From NCBI RefSeq assembly GCF_015680405.1, contig NZ_JADLJS010000002.1, positions 1 to 64,000 on the forward strand: a stretch of 64,000 nt of DNA. Direction: 5' to 3'. This document shows, one piece after another, positions 1 to 8,695 of this stretch; the stretch's first letter is position 1, and every line of letters begins with the position of its first letter. This DNA is from Pseudomonas pudica (GTDB lineage: Bacteria; Pseudomonadota; Gammaproteobacteria; Pseudomonadales; Pseudomonadaceae). Position numbers and translations under genes: made by a program. A model generated the notes under the pieces. It made no database searches. It had not been told where the DNA came from and was given only the letters and a program-made list of their open reading frames with translations.

Positions 1-82
1 CTCCCACAGGGACTGCACAGCTTTCAAGTGCTGTTGGGTCCCTGTGGGAGCGGGCAAGCCCGCGAAGAGGCCGGTGAGGTCT
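1..82. repeat. REP-type palindrome at the left window edge
   Basis: Bases 1-13 (CTCCCACAGGGAC) are the exact reverse complement of bases 38-50. The second arm runs into the motif gggagcgggcaagcccgcgaagaggcc, a form of which recurs near 4741-4846 and 41545-41640. The element may begin before the window. It lies just upstream of the rstA-like gene. Confidence 0.75.
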
Positions 83-109
83 TACCCCAACCCAGATTCC
101 CAAGCGCCT

Positions 110-811
110 ATGCCGAATATTTTCCTGGTCGAAGACGACAGCGCCCTGTCCGAGCTGATCGCCAGCTACCTGCAACGCAACGACTTCCATGTCCAGGTGA
201 TCGCCCGTGGCGATCAGGTGCTGGACGAGTACCGCCGGCAAAAGCCCGACCTGGTCATCCTCGACCTGATGCTGCCGGGCATCGATGGCCTGCAGCTGTG
301 CCGCCTGCTGCGCCAGGAGTCCCAGGGCCTGCCGATCCTGATGCTGACCGCCCGCGACGACAGCCACGACCAGGTCCTGGGCCTGGAAATGGGCGCCGAC
401 GACTACGTGACCAAACCCTGCGAGCCGCGTGTGCTGCTGGCCCGGGTGCGTACCTTGCTGCGCCGCAGCAGCGTCAATGAGCCGCGGCTGGACAACGACC
501 TGATCCTGATCGGTGGCCTGCGCATCGACCTGGCCGAGCGCACCGTGAGCTGGCGCGGCGAAGAGGTGGAGCTGTCAAGCGGCGAGTACAACCTGCTGGT
601 GGTACTGGCGCGCAATGCCGGCGAAGTGCTGAACCGCGACCGCATCCTGCAGCAACTGCGGGGTATCGAGTTCAACGGCACCGACCGCTCGGTGGACGTG
701 GCCATTTCCAAGCTGCGACGCAAATTCGACGATAACGCCGGCGAAGCGCGCAAGATCAAGACCGTATGGGGCAAGGGCTACCTGTTCAGCCGTGTCGAAT
801 GGGAGTGCTGA
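110..811 (+). CDS. rstA: RstA-like OmpR-family response regulator
   Basis: DNA-binding response regulator of 233 aa, the expected length for OmpR/PhoB proteins. The N-terminal receiver domain has the acidic pair in VEDD, the likely phosphoacceptor Asp52 in LDLMLPG, and the Lys of VTKP. A C-terminal winged helix runs to WGKGYLF. The stretch around LRGIEFNGTDRSVDVAIS is very like enterobacterial RstA. I chose the ATG at 110 because homologues begin with a short strand leading straight into FLVEDD; the upstream in-frame ATG at 44 would add 22 residues encoded by REP sequence. The partner kinase starts 6 bases downstream, so the two form one operon. The stimulus is not evident from sequence. Confidence 0.85.
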   Translation: MPNIFLVEDDSALSELIASYLQRNDFHVQVIARGDQVLDEYRRQKPDLVILDLMLPGIDGLQLCRLLRQESQGLPILMLTARDDSHDQVLGLEMGADDYVTKPCEPRVLLARVRTLLRRSSVNEPRLDNDLILIGGLRIDLAERTVSWRGEEVELSSGEYNLLVVLARNAGEVLNRDRILQQLRGIEFNGTDRSVDVAISKLRRKFDDNAGEARKIKTVWGKGYLFSRVEWEC

Positions 812-817
812 CTGCCC

Positions 818-2116
818 ATGCTGAAGATTCTGGTGCGGTTGTACCTGGTGATCATCGTTGCCTACGCCGGTGCGCTGTTGTTCATTCCCGACACCATCGT
901 CGGCCTGTTCCAGGACCGCTTCATGGCCTACAACCTGGACCAGGCCAAGGGCGTTCAATCGCTGATCGTGCGCCAGTTCCGCCAGGCCCCGCGCGAGCAG
1001 TGGCCAGCGGTGGAGCAGGAGCTGGCCAGTGATTTCGCACCGCTGGAGCTGCAGTTGCTGCGCATGGACCAGGCTGACCTGAGCGTGGACGAGCAGGCGC
1101 GCCTGGAGCATGGCCTGTACGCCGTGCGTATCGCCGAATGGGGCTATTACGAGACCGTGCTGGTGCCGCTGGACAAGGAATGGCTGGTGCGCCTGCACTC
1201 ACCGCCAGACCCGCTGGACATCAATGTGCTGTCGTGGGGCGTGACCGTACTGATCGGTGCAGCCATGCTCGGTTGCCTGCTGCTGTGGGTATGGCCGCAC
1301 TGGCGCGACCTGGAACGCCTCAAGGAAACCGCCCGACGCCTGGGCCAGGGGCAGATGGCCGAGCGTACGCATATCTCGCCGCACTCCAACATCGGTGAGC
1401 TGGCCGGTGTGTTCGACACCATGGCCAGTGACCTGGAGCGCCACGTCAACCAGCAGCGCGAGCTGCTCAATGCGGTGTCGCACGAGTTGCGCACGCCGCT
1501 TACCCGGCTGGATTTCGGCCTGGTGCTGCTGTTCGACGAAGTGCCGCCGGCCAGCCGCAAGCGCTTGCTGGAACTGGTGGGGCATGTGCGTGAACTGGAT
1601 GAGCTGGTGCTGGAGCTGTTGTCCTACAGCCGGCTGTACAACGCCGACCAGGCCCGCGAGCGGGTCGAGGTGTCGTTGCTGGAGCTGGTCGACAGCGTGC
1701 TGGGTGGTTTTGCCGAGGAGCTCGATGCTCGGCACATCCAGTGGGAGGTGCAGGCCGAGGACAAGCTGCCACGCTTCGTGCTGGACCCACGACTGACCGC
1801 CCGAGCCGTACAGAACCTGGTGCGTAACGCCATGCGCTATTGCGATCAAAGCCTGTTGCTGCGGTTGCGTCTGGAGGCGGATGGAGCCTGCCTGTTGACG
1901 GTCGAGGATGACGGAATTGGTATTCCTGCCGAGGAGCGTGAGCGGATCTTCCAGCCGTTCTACCGCCTGGACCGCAGCCGTGACCGCAATACCGGTGGTT
2001 TCGGTCTGGGCCTTGCGATCAGCCGTCGAGCTATCGAGGGGCAGGGGGGTACCTTGACAGTCGGTCAATCGACCTTGGGGGGCGCATCGTTCAGGATTCG
2101 CTTGCCTGTGGTATGA
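818..2116 (+). CDS. rstB: RstB-like sensor histidine kinase
   Basis: Membrane sensor kinase of 432 aa, the same length class as E. coli RstB. Order: TM helix about residues 5-25, periplasmic domain about 30-135, second TM about 138-158 ending in VWPHWRDL, HAMP about 160-212, phosphoacceptor His222 in SHELRTP, then an ATPase domain with an N box (NLVRNAMRYC), G1 (DDGIGI) and the LDRSRDRNTGGFGLGL segment typical of the RstB/CpxA group. It should autophosphorylate and pass phosphate to the adjacent RstA-like regulator. The AT-rich gap after the stop may carry the end of the transcript; I see no clear terminator hairpin. The signal sensed is unknown. Confidence 0.83.
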   Translation: MLKILVRLYLVIIVAYAGALLFIPDTIVGLFQDRFMAYNLDQAKGVQSLIVRQFRQAPREQWPAVEQELASDFAPLELQLLRMDQADLSVDEQARLEHGLYAVRIAEWGYYETVLVPLDKEWLVRLHSPPDPLDINVLSWGVTVLIGAAMLGCLLLWVWPHWRDLERLKETARRLGQGQMAERTHISPHSNIGELAGVFDTMASDLERHVNQQRELLNAVSHELRTPLTRLDFGLVLLFDEVPPASRKRLLELVGHVRELDELVLELLSYSRLYNADQARERVEVSLLELVDSVLGGFAEELDARHIQWEVQAEDKLPRFVLDPRLTARAVQNLVRNAMRYCDQSLLLRLRLEADGACLLTVEDDGIGIPAEERERIFQPFYRLDRSRDRNTGGFGLGLAISRRAIEGQGGTLTVGQSTLGGASFRIRLPVV

Positions 2117-2343
2117 CGACGGTGGAAAACATGAATACTTATAAAGATTAAACTCTCTGGGTTACAGTGGATTTGAGAGTTCCTACATGTAAGTGGGTGT
2201 AAGTTTTTTCAACTTTGGACCTGGGTTTATTTTCATTGCGCCCAAATTGTTGGGTAGTAATATTTTGTCGCTATCGCATGGCTGGACATACAGAACTGCA
2301 AATGGAATCAATTCATTTCCAAGTTCTCTTTGTGAGTCAGATC
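2117..2343. other. AT-rich intergenic stretch before the delta-60 gene
   Basis: This stretch of about 230 bases is much richer in A and T than its surroundings and holds several T runs. I see no gene in it. AT-rich DNA like this is typical of promoters and of targets of MvaT/TurA-type silencers in Pseudomonas, but no specific site can be named. Its composition also fits relatively recent acquisition of the following gene. Confidence 0.4.
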
Positions 2344-3591
2344 ATGACGTTAGATAATAGTGCTGCAAGAAGTTGCAAAATTGACAAAGCTTTCGGTGAC
2401 CAAGGCAAGGTTGAAATTGTATTTCCCGGTGGTGTGGAGAGCGGCGTGCATGGGCTGGCAATCAGTCAATCCAGGCTGATCGTTGTCGCACAGTACCGGG
2501 TTGGTGGTCGGCCCTATGTTGGGTTGGCTGGTCTGACAGCTGAAGGACAGCTGGATGTTAGCTTCGGCGACGGTGGTTTCATCATGGCACCCTTCGGCCA
2601 GGGGGTGAGTGCGGTGCCGGTCGAGGTGGTTGCCTGTGCAGATGATGGTTTCATCGTGTTGGCCGAGGATCGCTCCCAGGCCGTGAATCATCCGCTGCTG
2701 GCGCGTTACAAGCATGATGGCTCCCTGGATACCTGCTTCGGCGAAGGCGGCATCGTCAGGCTCAAGCTGAAGGGCCCGACTGCGTATGACGAACCGTATG
2801 GGCTTATCCAGCAGCAGGACGGCAAAATACTGATCGCCGTAACGCGATTCGACGAGCAGGCGGAAAGTTGTGGCCTGCTGGTACGCGTCACTGCGTGTGG
2901 CGCTTTGGACGATTGTTTCCATGATGGCGGCGTGTGGCAATTGCCGCTACGCGATGAGCCCCACGTTTGGCTGGAGGGTGTCACCGAACTGGCAGATGGA
3001 CGAATTGTCGCCTGGGGCGCGACCGACGGTGAGGGGTTGGTTGTGCGCATGGGCCGTGACGGCATGCTGGATCCAACTTTTGGTACAGGCGGGATCAGCA
3101 GGGTAACGGCTCCACGAGGCAAGAACAGGGTAGGCGTCGAGTTTTATGACGTGATCGAGCGTGTGAACGGAAGCTTGATCCTGTGTGGCTCCACCGACCG
3201 ATTGCCCTATGCCGCTGTAACGGGCCACATGAACGCTGATGGCGGGCTCGACCCGGCCTTCAATGGCGGTGAGGTGCATCTGACCCCGGCCGCTTCTGGC
3301 GCGCGTTGGGTGCACTGCCAGCCAGGGGGCGAAAGCGGTAGCGTGGCCGCCGGCCTGACGGGCATTCCCTATGATGCGAAGGAAACCGAGTTTTTCGTAG
3401 GGCGGTTCCAGGCAGACGGTGTACTCGATCCGAAATTCGGTGACGGTGGCCTCAAACGCACCAACATCGAGGCTGGTGCCGATGTGGCCCGCTGTGCGTT
3501 GGCCCCTGACTCACAACGTCTGATCCTGGGCGGTACCGCCAATACCGATCACGCCGTTGGCAAGTCGTATCTGGTCTGTTATTTCGTCTAA
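2344..3591 (+). CDS. delta-60 repeat (beta-propeller-like) protein
   Basis: Predicted 415-aa protein built of about seven repeats of 50-60 residues, each with a core such as FGDQGKV, FGDGGFI, FGEGGIV, FGTGGIS or FGDGGLK. This is the delta-60 repeat family, thought to fold as a beta propeller; its biochemical role is unknown. No signal peptide or membrane segment is visible, so it is probably cytoplasmic or exported by a route not visible here. The start is uncertain: I use the ATG at 2344, directly before the first repeat, but in-frame ATGs at 2278 and 2302 and a TTG at 2215 exist and none has a strong ribosome site. It appears to be a single-gene unit. Confidence 0.7.
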   Translation: MTLDNSAARSCKIDKAFGDQGKVEIVFPGGVESGVHGLAISQSRLIVVAQYRVGGRPYVGLAGLTAEGQLDVSFGDGGFIMAPFGQGVSAVPVEVVACADDGFIVLAEDRSQAVNHPLLARYKHDGSLDTCFGEGGIVRLKLKGPTAYDEPYGLIQQQDGKILIAVTRFDEQAESCGLLVRVTACGALDDCFHDGGVWQLPLRDEPHVWLEGVTELADGRIVAWGATDGEGLVVRMGRDGMLDPTFGTGGISRVTAPRGKNRVGVEFYDVIERVNGSLILCGSTDRLPYAAVTGHMNADGGLDPAFNGGEVHLTPAASGARWVHCQPGGESGSVAAGLTGIPYDAKETEFFVGRFQADGVLDPKFGDGGLKRTNIEAGADVARCALAPDSQRLILGGTANTDHAVGKSYLVCYFV

Positions 3592-3630
3592 GCGATTCGG
3601 GTATGGCGTGCAATGCGCCATGCCGTTTCA

Positions 3631-4710
3631 TCAAAGCGCCGGTTGCCACAGCACGAACCGGTCCTTGCCATTGTGCTTGGCCGCGTACAAAGCCTGGTCC
3701 GCTCGGACCAGCGCTGCTGTCAAGGTATCGCCACGGTCTACCCGGACCAGGCCGATGCTGATGGTCACCGGATGATCGGCATGGTCCTCGCGCACCCTGC
3801 TGCACAGTCCGCAGACCTGCTCGACAGCGCTTTGCTCGTCCAGGCCGTGGAACAGTATCGCGAACTCCTCACCGCCCAGCCGGGCAAACTCGTAACCGGT
3901 CATGCTCGCCTTGATATGCGTGGCCACGCGTTTGAGCACTTCATCGCCTACATCATGGCCGAAGCGGTCATTCACCCGTTTGAAGTTGTCGATGTCGATC
4001 ATCGCCAGGTACTGCCCGGGCGTTGCCAGATGCAACTGGCGTTCAGCCTGGGTCATGAACGAACGGCGGTTGGGGATTTCAGTCAGGGCATCGACATAGG
4101 CCTGGTCCAGCAGCACCTTGGACAGGTAGAAGTTGTGCAGCTTGGCCTTGCGCATCTGCAGGTAGCTGTAGATGACCAGACCGCTGAGGAACACCGCATA
4201 GCTGATCAGCATGGCGCCTTCGAGTTCGTCCGGCCCGATGCGGGTGTGGTAGAACGGGTTGAGCACCACCCAGGTGATGGCCATGGCGCAGAAGAACGAC
4301 CAGCGCCGCACCGGTAGCACCGACACGGCGTACAGCACGGTGGACACCCCGAGCACCAGCCACACCGGGCGCAGGGCCAACGGGATGCCTTCGATCACCA
4401 GGCGCATGCCCAGGGTGATGGAGGCGATGAACAGCAGGTTGAGCACATCGAAATGATGGCTGCGACGGGTGAACCGCAGTACCACGGTGAGGCTGCCGAG
4501 CAGGGTGATGAACAGGCAGGAAAGCCAGGTGAAACCCTGGCCACCGAGGAAGCTGACGATCAGGTCGAAGACCAGCCAGATCAGGATGCTGACGCAGAAC
4601 ACCAGCAGGCAGAACGGGCGCATGGCCTCGAATTCGTGCTGGCGGAATTCGGCGCGCAGGGCGGCGGGGGCGACCTGTTTGCGAACGTGGGCTTCGATGG
4701 TCTTGAACAT
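3631..4710 (-). CDS. membrane diguanylate cyclase (GGDEF)
   Basis: Protein of 359 aa that should make cyclic-di-GMP from two GTP. Six hydrophobic helices (about residues 33-56, 60-79, 87-107, 113-133, 137-154, 166-186) form an integral membrane input domain. A GGDEF domain follows, with the metal-binding IDIDNFK segment near 239 and an intact GGEEF signature at 279-283. The product-inhibition I-site would lie just upstream, but MTGY occupies that place instead of RxxD, so feedback inhibition may be lacking. It is on the same strand as, and next downstream of, the nfrBA-DUF4434 operon, separated by a REP pair. That operon carries a c-di-GMP-responsive glycosyltransferase, so a local cyclase role is plausible. 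Confidence 0.88.
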   Translation of the reverse strand: MFKTIEAHVRKQVAPAALRAEFRQHEFEAMRPFCLLVFCVSILIWLVFDLIVSFLGGQGFTWLSCLFITLLGSLTVVLRFTRRSHHFDVLNLLFIASITLGMRLVIEGIPLALRPVWLVLGVSTVLYAVSVLPVRRWSFFCAMAITWVVLNPFYHTRIGPDELEGAMLISYAVFLSGLVIYSYLQMRKAKLHNFYLSKVLLDQAYVDALTEIPNRRSFMTQAERQLHLATPGQYLAMIDIDNFKRVNDRFGHDVGDEVLKRVATHIKASMTGYEFARLGGEEFAILFHGLDEQSAVEQVCGLCSRVREDHADHPVTISIGLVRVDRGDTLTAALVRADQALYAAKHNGKDRFVLWQPAL

Positions 4711-4740
4711 CGGTGGGCTCCTCGGAGTACTGCTTTACCA

Positions 4741-4846
4741 GGCCTGGCCCTTTCGCGGGTAAACCCGCTCCCACAGGTCTCCCACAGCACTGAAATCTGT
4801 GCCGTCCCTGTGGGAGCGGGTTTACCCGCGAAGAGGCCAGGCCTGG
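4741..4846. repeat. inverted pair of REP elements
   Basis: Two REP units face each other: ggccctttcgcgggtaaacccg with ctcccacag on the left, and ctgtgggagcggg with tttacccgcgaagaggcc on the right. The pair separates the DUF4434 gene from the diguanylate cyclase gene and could form a long hairpin in RNA from either strand. Confidence 0.85.
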
Positions 4847-4850
4847 AGAC

Positions 4851-5690
4851 TCAATTGGTGGGCAGAACATCCCGGGCCCATGGCCGGTAACGCAGGTCGA
4901 ACACCGCCTCGGCATGGCACCCGCCGCCCATCTTCGGCTGGGCAGGCTCAGCCCGAAACGCCTGCCCTGGCGCGCTCACCTGGCGGAACGCCTCGCGCAC
5001 CACGCCCACCCGGCACGGCAAGGCCTGCTCGTAACCCTGGCGTACCAACGCGGGCAAGCGCCCGGTCCCGGCGCCATCCTGCCACCACACAGTCAAGCCC
5101 AACCCGGCCAGTTGATCCAGCCATTCGGCATTGACCCGCGGTGAGAGTTTGCCGGCGCTGAAAGCGCTGATATGCAAGGGCTTGTCCAGCTGCCGGTTGA
5201 AGGCCTGCAACTGGCTGTACAGGGCACCGCGGCGCTCGGCCTCGCGAAAATGATGGTCGTCCAGCTCCATGGGCAGGTACCAGCCATCCACCGGCAACTG
5301 CCACGTCTGGCGCAGTTGCTGGTACTGGCTGAGCGAGCGCCCCAGTTGCGCCTTCCAGTAACTGTTCAGGCCTTCACCGTCCAGTTCGTCGAGGCGTTGG
5401 TAATAGGCCGGGTCCATGTACAGCCCCAGCACCAGTTGCAGGCCTTGGGCGCGCGCGCTGCGCAGGCTGTCGGCCAGCCAGCCCTGGGCACCACCGAAAT
5501 CGCTGTCGCCATAGGCGCTCCATTGCACGATCAGGGTCTTGCCGCCCTGGGCCACGGTGGCGTGCCACAGTTGCTGCCACTGGGCGGGTGTGACATTGGC
5601 GTCGCGGTTGAGGGGTTGGTAGAACAGGCGCTGGTCGGCGCTGGCCGGCAGGCACAGGGCAAGCAGGCAGAGGGCCAGGAACGTACGCAT
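4851..5690 (-). CDS. DUF4434-type exported protein, third gene of the nfr operon
   Basis: Protein of 279 aa with a clear signal peptide (MRTFLALCLLALCLPASA-DQ). The body looks like a TIM-barrel glycosidase-type domain of the DUF4434 kind: early strands FYQPLNRD and TLIVQWSAYGD, then LVLGLYMDP, GWYLPMELDD and LHISAFSAG at positions where barrel strands would be. The acidic ELDD could be catalytic, but no activity is established. Its ATG shares one base with the nfrA stop (TGATG), so translation is coupled. In E. coli the third gene of the nfrB-nfrA operon is ybcH; this gene has the same position and may process or trim the polysaccharide. That role is inference. Confidence 0.72.
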   Translation of the reverse strand: MRTFLALCLLALCLPASADQRLFYQPLNRDANVTPAQWQQLWHATVAQGGKTLIVQWSAYGDSDFGGAQGWLADSLRSARAQGLQLVLGLYMDPAYYQRLDELDGEGLNSYWKAQLGRSLSQYQQLRQTWQLPVDGWYLPMELDDHHFREAERRGALYSQLQAFNRQLDKPLHISAFSAGKLSPRVNAEWLDQLAGLGLTVWWQDGAGTGRLPALVRQGYEQALPCRVGVVREAFRQVSAPGQAFRAEPAQPKMGGGCHAEAVFDLRYRPWARDVLPTN

Positions 5691-8600
5691 CAGAAGGTCA
5701 TCTCCGCACCGAGCAGCACGCCGTTGGCGCGCTCGTATAGATTGCCGCCCAGCGATTGCTGGTACTCGGCACGCACTTTCAGCGTACCGCGGTAGGCGTT
5801 GTAGCGGTCGTCATCGAACCACCATTGCCAGCGCACGCCAACCCCGGCCCGGGCGTCCTGGCGCCAGTCGTTGCTCGGGTCCTGGCTGGAAAACTCGACA
5901 AAGCCATAGGGCATGATGGTTTGCGGCGAGCTGCCCGGCAGTTTCCAGGCATGGCCCTGCTGGTAGCGCGACAGCCAGGCGTGGTCGCCGGCGCGGGTCC
6001 ACCAGGCAGCGTCGAGGTAGAGGAAGCGCTCGTTCCAGTCGTCTTCATCGACCCGCCAGTCGTTGCGCCAGTCACCCTGGTCGAGGAACGATGCGGTGGC
6101 ACGCAACAGCAGGTCGTTGCTCGATTCGGCGTGGTGACGCAGATCGCCCCAGTTGCCACTGACCTTGGCCGGGCTCAGCAGTTGGCCCAGGCTCAGCCCA
6201 CGGTAGTGCTCTTCGTCGATCTGACGCTGGTGGTACAGCTCGGCATACAGGTTGAGGTTGGCCTGGCCGAATGGCTTGTAGCGCAGGCCGACGCCGGTAC
6301 CCATGCTTTGTGCGTAGTCGGTGCGGCTTTGCCCACCGAACAGTACCCGGCCATACACCGACAGGGTGCTGCCGTTGCGGCTGGGCTCTTCGCCCAGAGC
6401 GTGGTCCCACATGGCCAGTTGTACGTTCTGCGATTGCGCGCGGCGCGAAGTACCGCTGCGCTGGCCATTGTCGAGGAACTTGTCGTTGGTCGAGGTGCCG
6501 GCCGGCGACCAGGTGCTGGCCAGGGTGATGGTGTCGCGCCGGGACAGGCTTTCGTGGGCGCGGCGCTGGCGGTACTTGCGGGCTTCCAGGCTACCGTATT
6601 CGTCGTCGCCGTCGACCAGGTCCTGCTCCACATCGAGGATGCGGCGCAGTTCACGGCGTGCCGAAGCGCTGTCTTCGGTTTCGTCGTAGCGCAAGGCCAG
6701 CGTCTCGCCAAGGCGATAGTCCTCGGGGAAGTCCTGGGTAGCGCGCTCCAGGTAGGGGATCGACTGGCGGCGCTGGGCCTTGTCCATCGAGCCGGCCAGG
6801 CGCATGCCGTAGTCGGCGCGGTAGCGTGGCTGGTCGGGGGCCAGGCGCACCGCTTCGGCCAGCCAGGCGCTGCTCTGGGCACTGTCGCCAGCCAGTTGTG
6901 CAGTGCTGGAGGCGGCGTAGTAATGGTCGGCCCGCGGGTTGTGCGCCAGGGCCTGACGCTGGAAGCCCAGCGCTGCCTGGTAATCGCCTTGGCGCTGGGC
7001 GATGGCGGCACCCAGGGCCCAGTCGTCGGCGCTATCGTGCGCGGCGGCGTCCCAATAGCGCCGGGCCGCTTGTGCGTCGCCAGCGTTCAGCGCGCCACGG
7101 GCGGCGGTGAGGCGAGCGTTGTCGGTCCAGGCGCTGTCCGGCTGGGTGCGCCAGATGGGCAGGGCCGCTTCGGAGTCGCCAGCGGCTTCCAGGGCATAGG
7201 CCAGGGGCAAGCGACTCCCGCTGTCGCCCAGGCGCTCGGCGGCCTGGTAGTAGACCACCGCTTCGCCGGGCTGGTCGGGCATGGCGCAGCGGCCCAGGGC
7301 GCGGTACTGGCCTGGCTCGCTCGGGGTGGCCGGTACGGCCCGGCGCACGGCATCGCACTGGCCAGCCTCGGCCAGGCGGCCGAGCAGCTGGGCCCGGGTA
7401 CTGGCGTCGACTCGAGGGATCAGGCCGAGCATTCGGCGGCTGTCCAGCGGCCCATCATTGCGCGCATACAGGTTGCCCAGGCGCTGCAGCAGCGACGGTG
7501 CAAGGCGGCCTTGGTGGCGGTCGTAGGCTTGCTCCAGCAGTTGCCGGGCGTGTTCACCGTGGCCCTGTTGCATCAGCAGGAAGGTGGCTTGCTCCAGTGC
7601 GGCCATATCGCCGCTCTGTCGATAGCGCTGCTCCCATTCGGCGGCGGTGCGTGGTTGTGGGGGCTGAGGCGGATCGCCGTACAGGCGTTGCTTGAGCACG
7701 GCGTAGGCCCTGGGGTCGGTGCTGGCGTTACAGCCCTTGAGCTGCTCGCGCGCCAGCTCCGGGTTGCGGCGCGACAGCCAGTCGACGGTTTCCAGGCAGG
7801 GCCGTTGCAGTTCGTTGCTCAGGCGCTGTACCAGTGGTGCGTCGTCACCTTCGCGGGCCAGCTCCCACAGCTGCTGGCGCTGCTCGGGCTGATTCAGCTG
7901 CGCGGCGGGCAGTGCCTGCAGCCAACGCTGGGCCTGCTGGTTCTGGCCGACAGCGATGGCACGGTTGGCCATGGCCAGGCGGGCCTGGTTGGCTGCTTCG
8001 GGGGAGGGGGCGCTGGACAGCAGTGCGTTCAGCCCTTTTTCATCCACCTGCTGGATATAGGCATTGGCCAGGCGCTGCCAGTCCTGTGCGGGCAATTGGC
8101 CTTGTTCGGCCAGCGGCTGCAGCTGTTCGATGGTTTCTTTCCAGTCGCGCAGCTGTTCGGCGAAGTTGGCCCGGGCAAGGCGCAGCACCTGGCCGTCCCT
8201 CTGTGGCGGCAATTGATTGAGCCAGTCCAGCGCCCTGGCGGCGCCACCGAATTTGGCCAGGCTCAGGCTGTAGGCCTGCCACAGGCGCACCCGGGTGGTG
8301 CCATCGCTGGTGGCCAGCCATTGTTCCACCTGGCTGGCTGGCGGCGGGTCTTGTTCGATCCAGGTCAGGCGCAGTTCAAGCAGGGCATTGGCGTATTCGG
8401 GGCTGCCGTCCAACTGTTCGGCCAGGGCTTCGGCCTCCTTGTAGCGGCGCTGGTGCGCCAGGGCCTCCACCAGCAGCGCACGGGCTTCGTCGTTGTTCGG
8501 CACCCGGCCCAGCACGTGGCGGGTCAGGCGTTCCACCTCGGCCCAGTTGTCCTTTTTCGCTTCGCGGTAGCTGCGCTCCATGAACGGGTAGCTGGTAAAC

Positions 8601-8695
8601 CGCTGGAAGTCGGTCATCGGCGTGGAAGCGGCGCAGGGCAGGGCGGTGGAGCACAGCAACAAGCCAGTGAAGGTGAGGGAAAAACGCGGCTTCAT
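5690..8695 (-). CDS. nfrA: NfrA-like outer-membrane TPR protein
   Basis: Protein of 1001 aa with a signal peptide (about residues 1-24), a long array of TPR-like helices up to about residue 700 (many A-L-x-x-G-D-x-x-A-A-x-x-W patterns), and a C-terminal segment of amphipathic strands ending in a terminal Phe (GAEMTF), as outer-membrane barrels do. This is the layout of NfrA, the E. coli phage N4 receptor, which works with NfrB in export of a polysaccharide. The start codon overlaps the nfrB stop as ATGA, and the stop overlaps the next start. The TPR part probably sits in the periplasm guiding polymer to the barrel, as in PgaA, AlgK/AlgE and BcsC; this is inference by analogy. Confidence 0.85.
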   Translation of the reverse strand: MKPRFSLTFTGLLLCSTALPCAASTPMTDFQRFTSYPFMERSYREAKKDNWAEVERLTRHVLGRVPNNDEARALLVEALAHQRRYKEAEALAEQLDGSPEYANALLELRLTWIEQDPPPASQVEQWLATSDGTTRVRLWQAYSLSLAKFGGAARALDWLNQLPPQRDGQVLRLARANFAEQLRDWKETIEQLQPLAEQGQLPAQDWQRLANAYIQQVDEKGLNALLSSAPSPEAANQARLAMANRAIAVGQNQQAQRWLQALPAAQLNQPEQRQQLWELAREGDDAPLVQRLSNELQRPCLETVDWLSRRNPELAREQLKGCNASTDPRAYAVLKQRLYGDPPQPPQPRTAAEWEQRYRQSGDMAALEQATFLLMQQGHGEHARQLLEQAYDRHQGRLAPSLLQRLGNLYARNDGPLDSRRMLGLIPRVDASTRAQLLGRLAEAGQCDAVRRAVPATPSEPGQYRALGRCAMPDQPGEAVVYYQAAERLGDSGSRLPLAYALEAAGDSEAALPIWRTQPDSAWTDNARLTAARGALNAGDAQAARRYWDAAAHDSADDWALGAAIAQRQGDYQAALGFQRQALAHNPRADHYYAASSTAQLAGDSAQSSAWLAEAVRLAPDQPRYRADYGMRLAGSMDKAQRRQSIPYLERATQDFPEDYRLGETLALRYDETEDSASARRELRRILDVEQDLVDGDDEYGSLEARKYRQRRAHESLSRRDTITLASTWSPAGTSTNDKFLDNGQRSGTSRRAQSQNVQLAMWDHALGEEPSRNGSTLSVYGRVLFGGQSRTDYAQSMGTGVGLRYKPFGQANLNLYAELYHQRQIDEEHYRGLSLGQLLSPAKVSGNWGDLRHHAESSNDLLLRATASFLDQGDWRNDWRVDEDDWNERFLYLDAAWWTRAGDHAWLSRYQQGHAWKLPGSSPQTIMPYGFVEFSSQDPSNDWRQDARAGVGVRWQWWFDDDRYNAYRGTLKVRAEYQQSLGGNLYERANGVLLGAEMTF

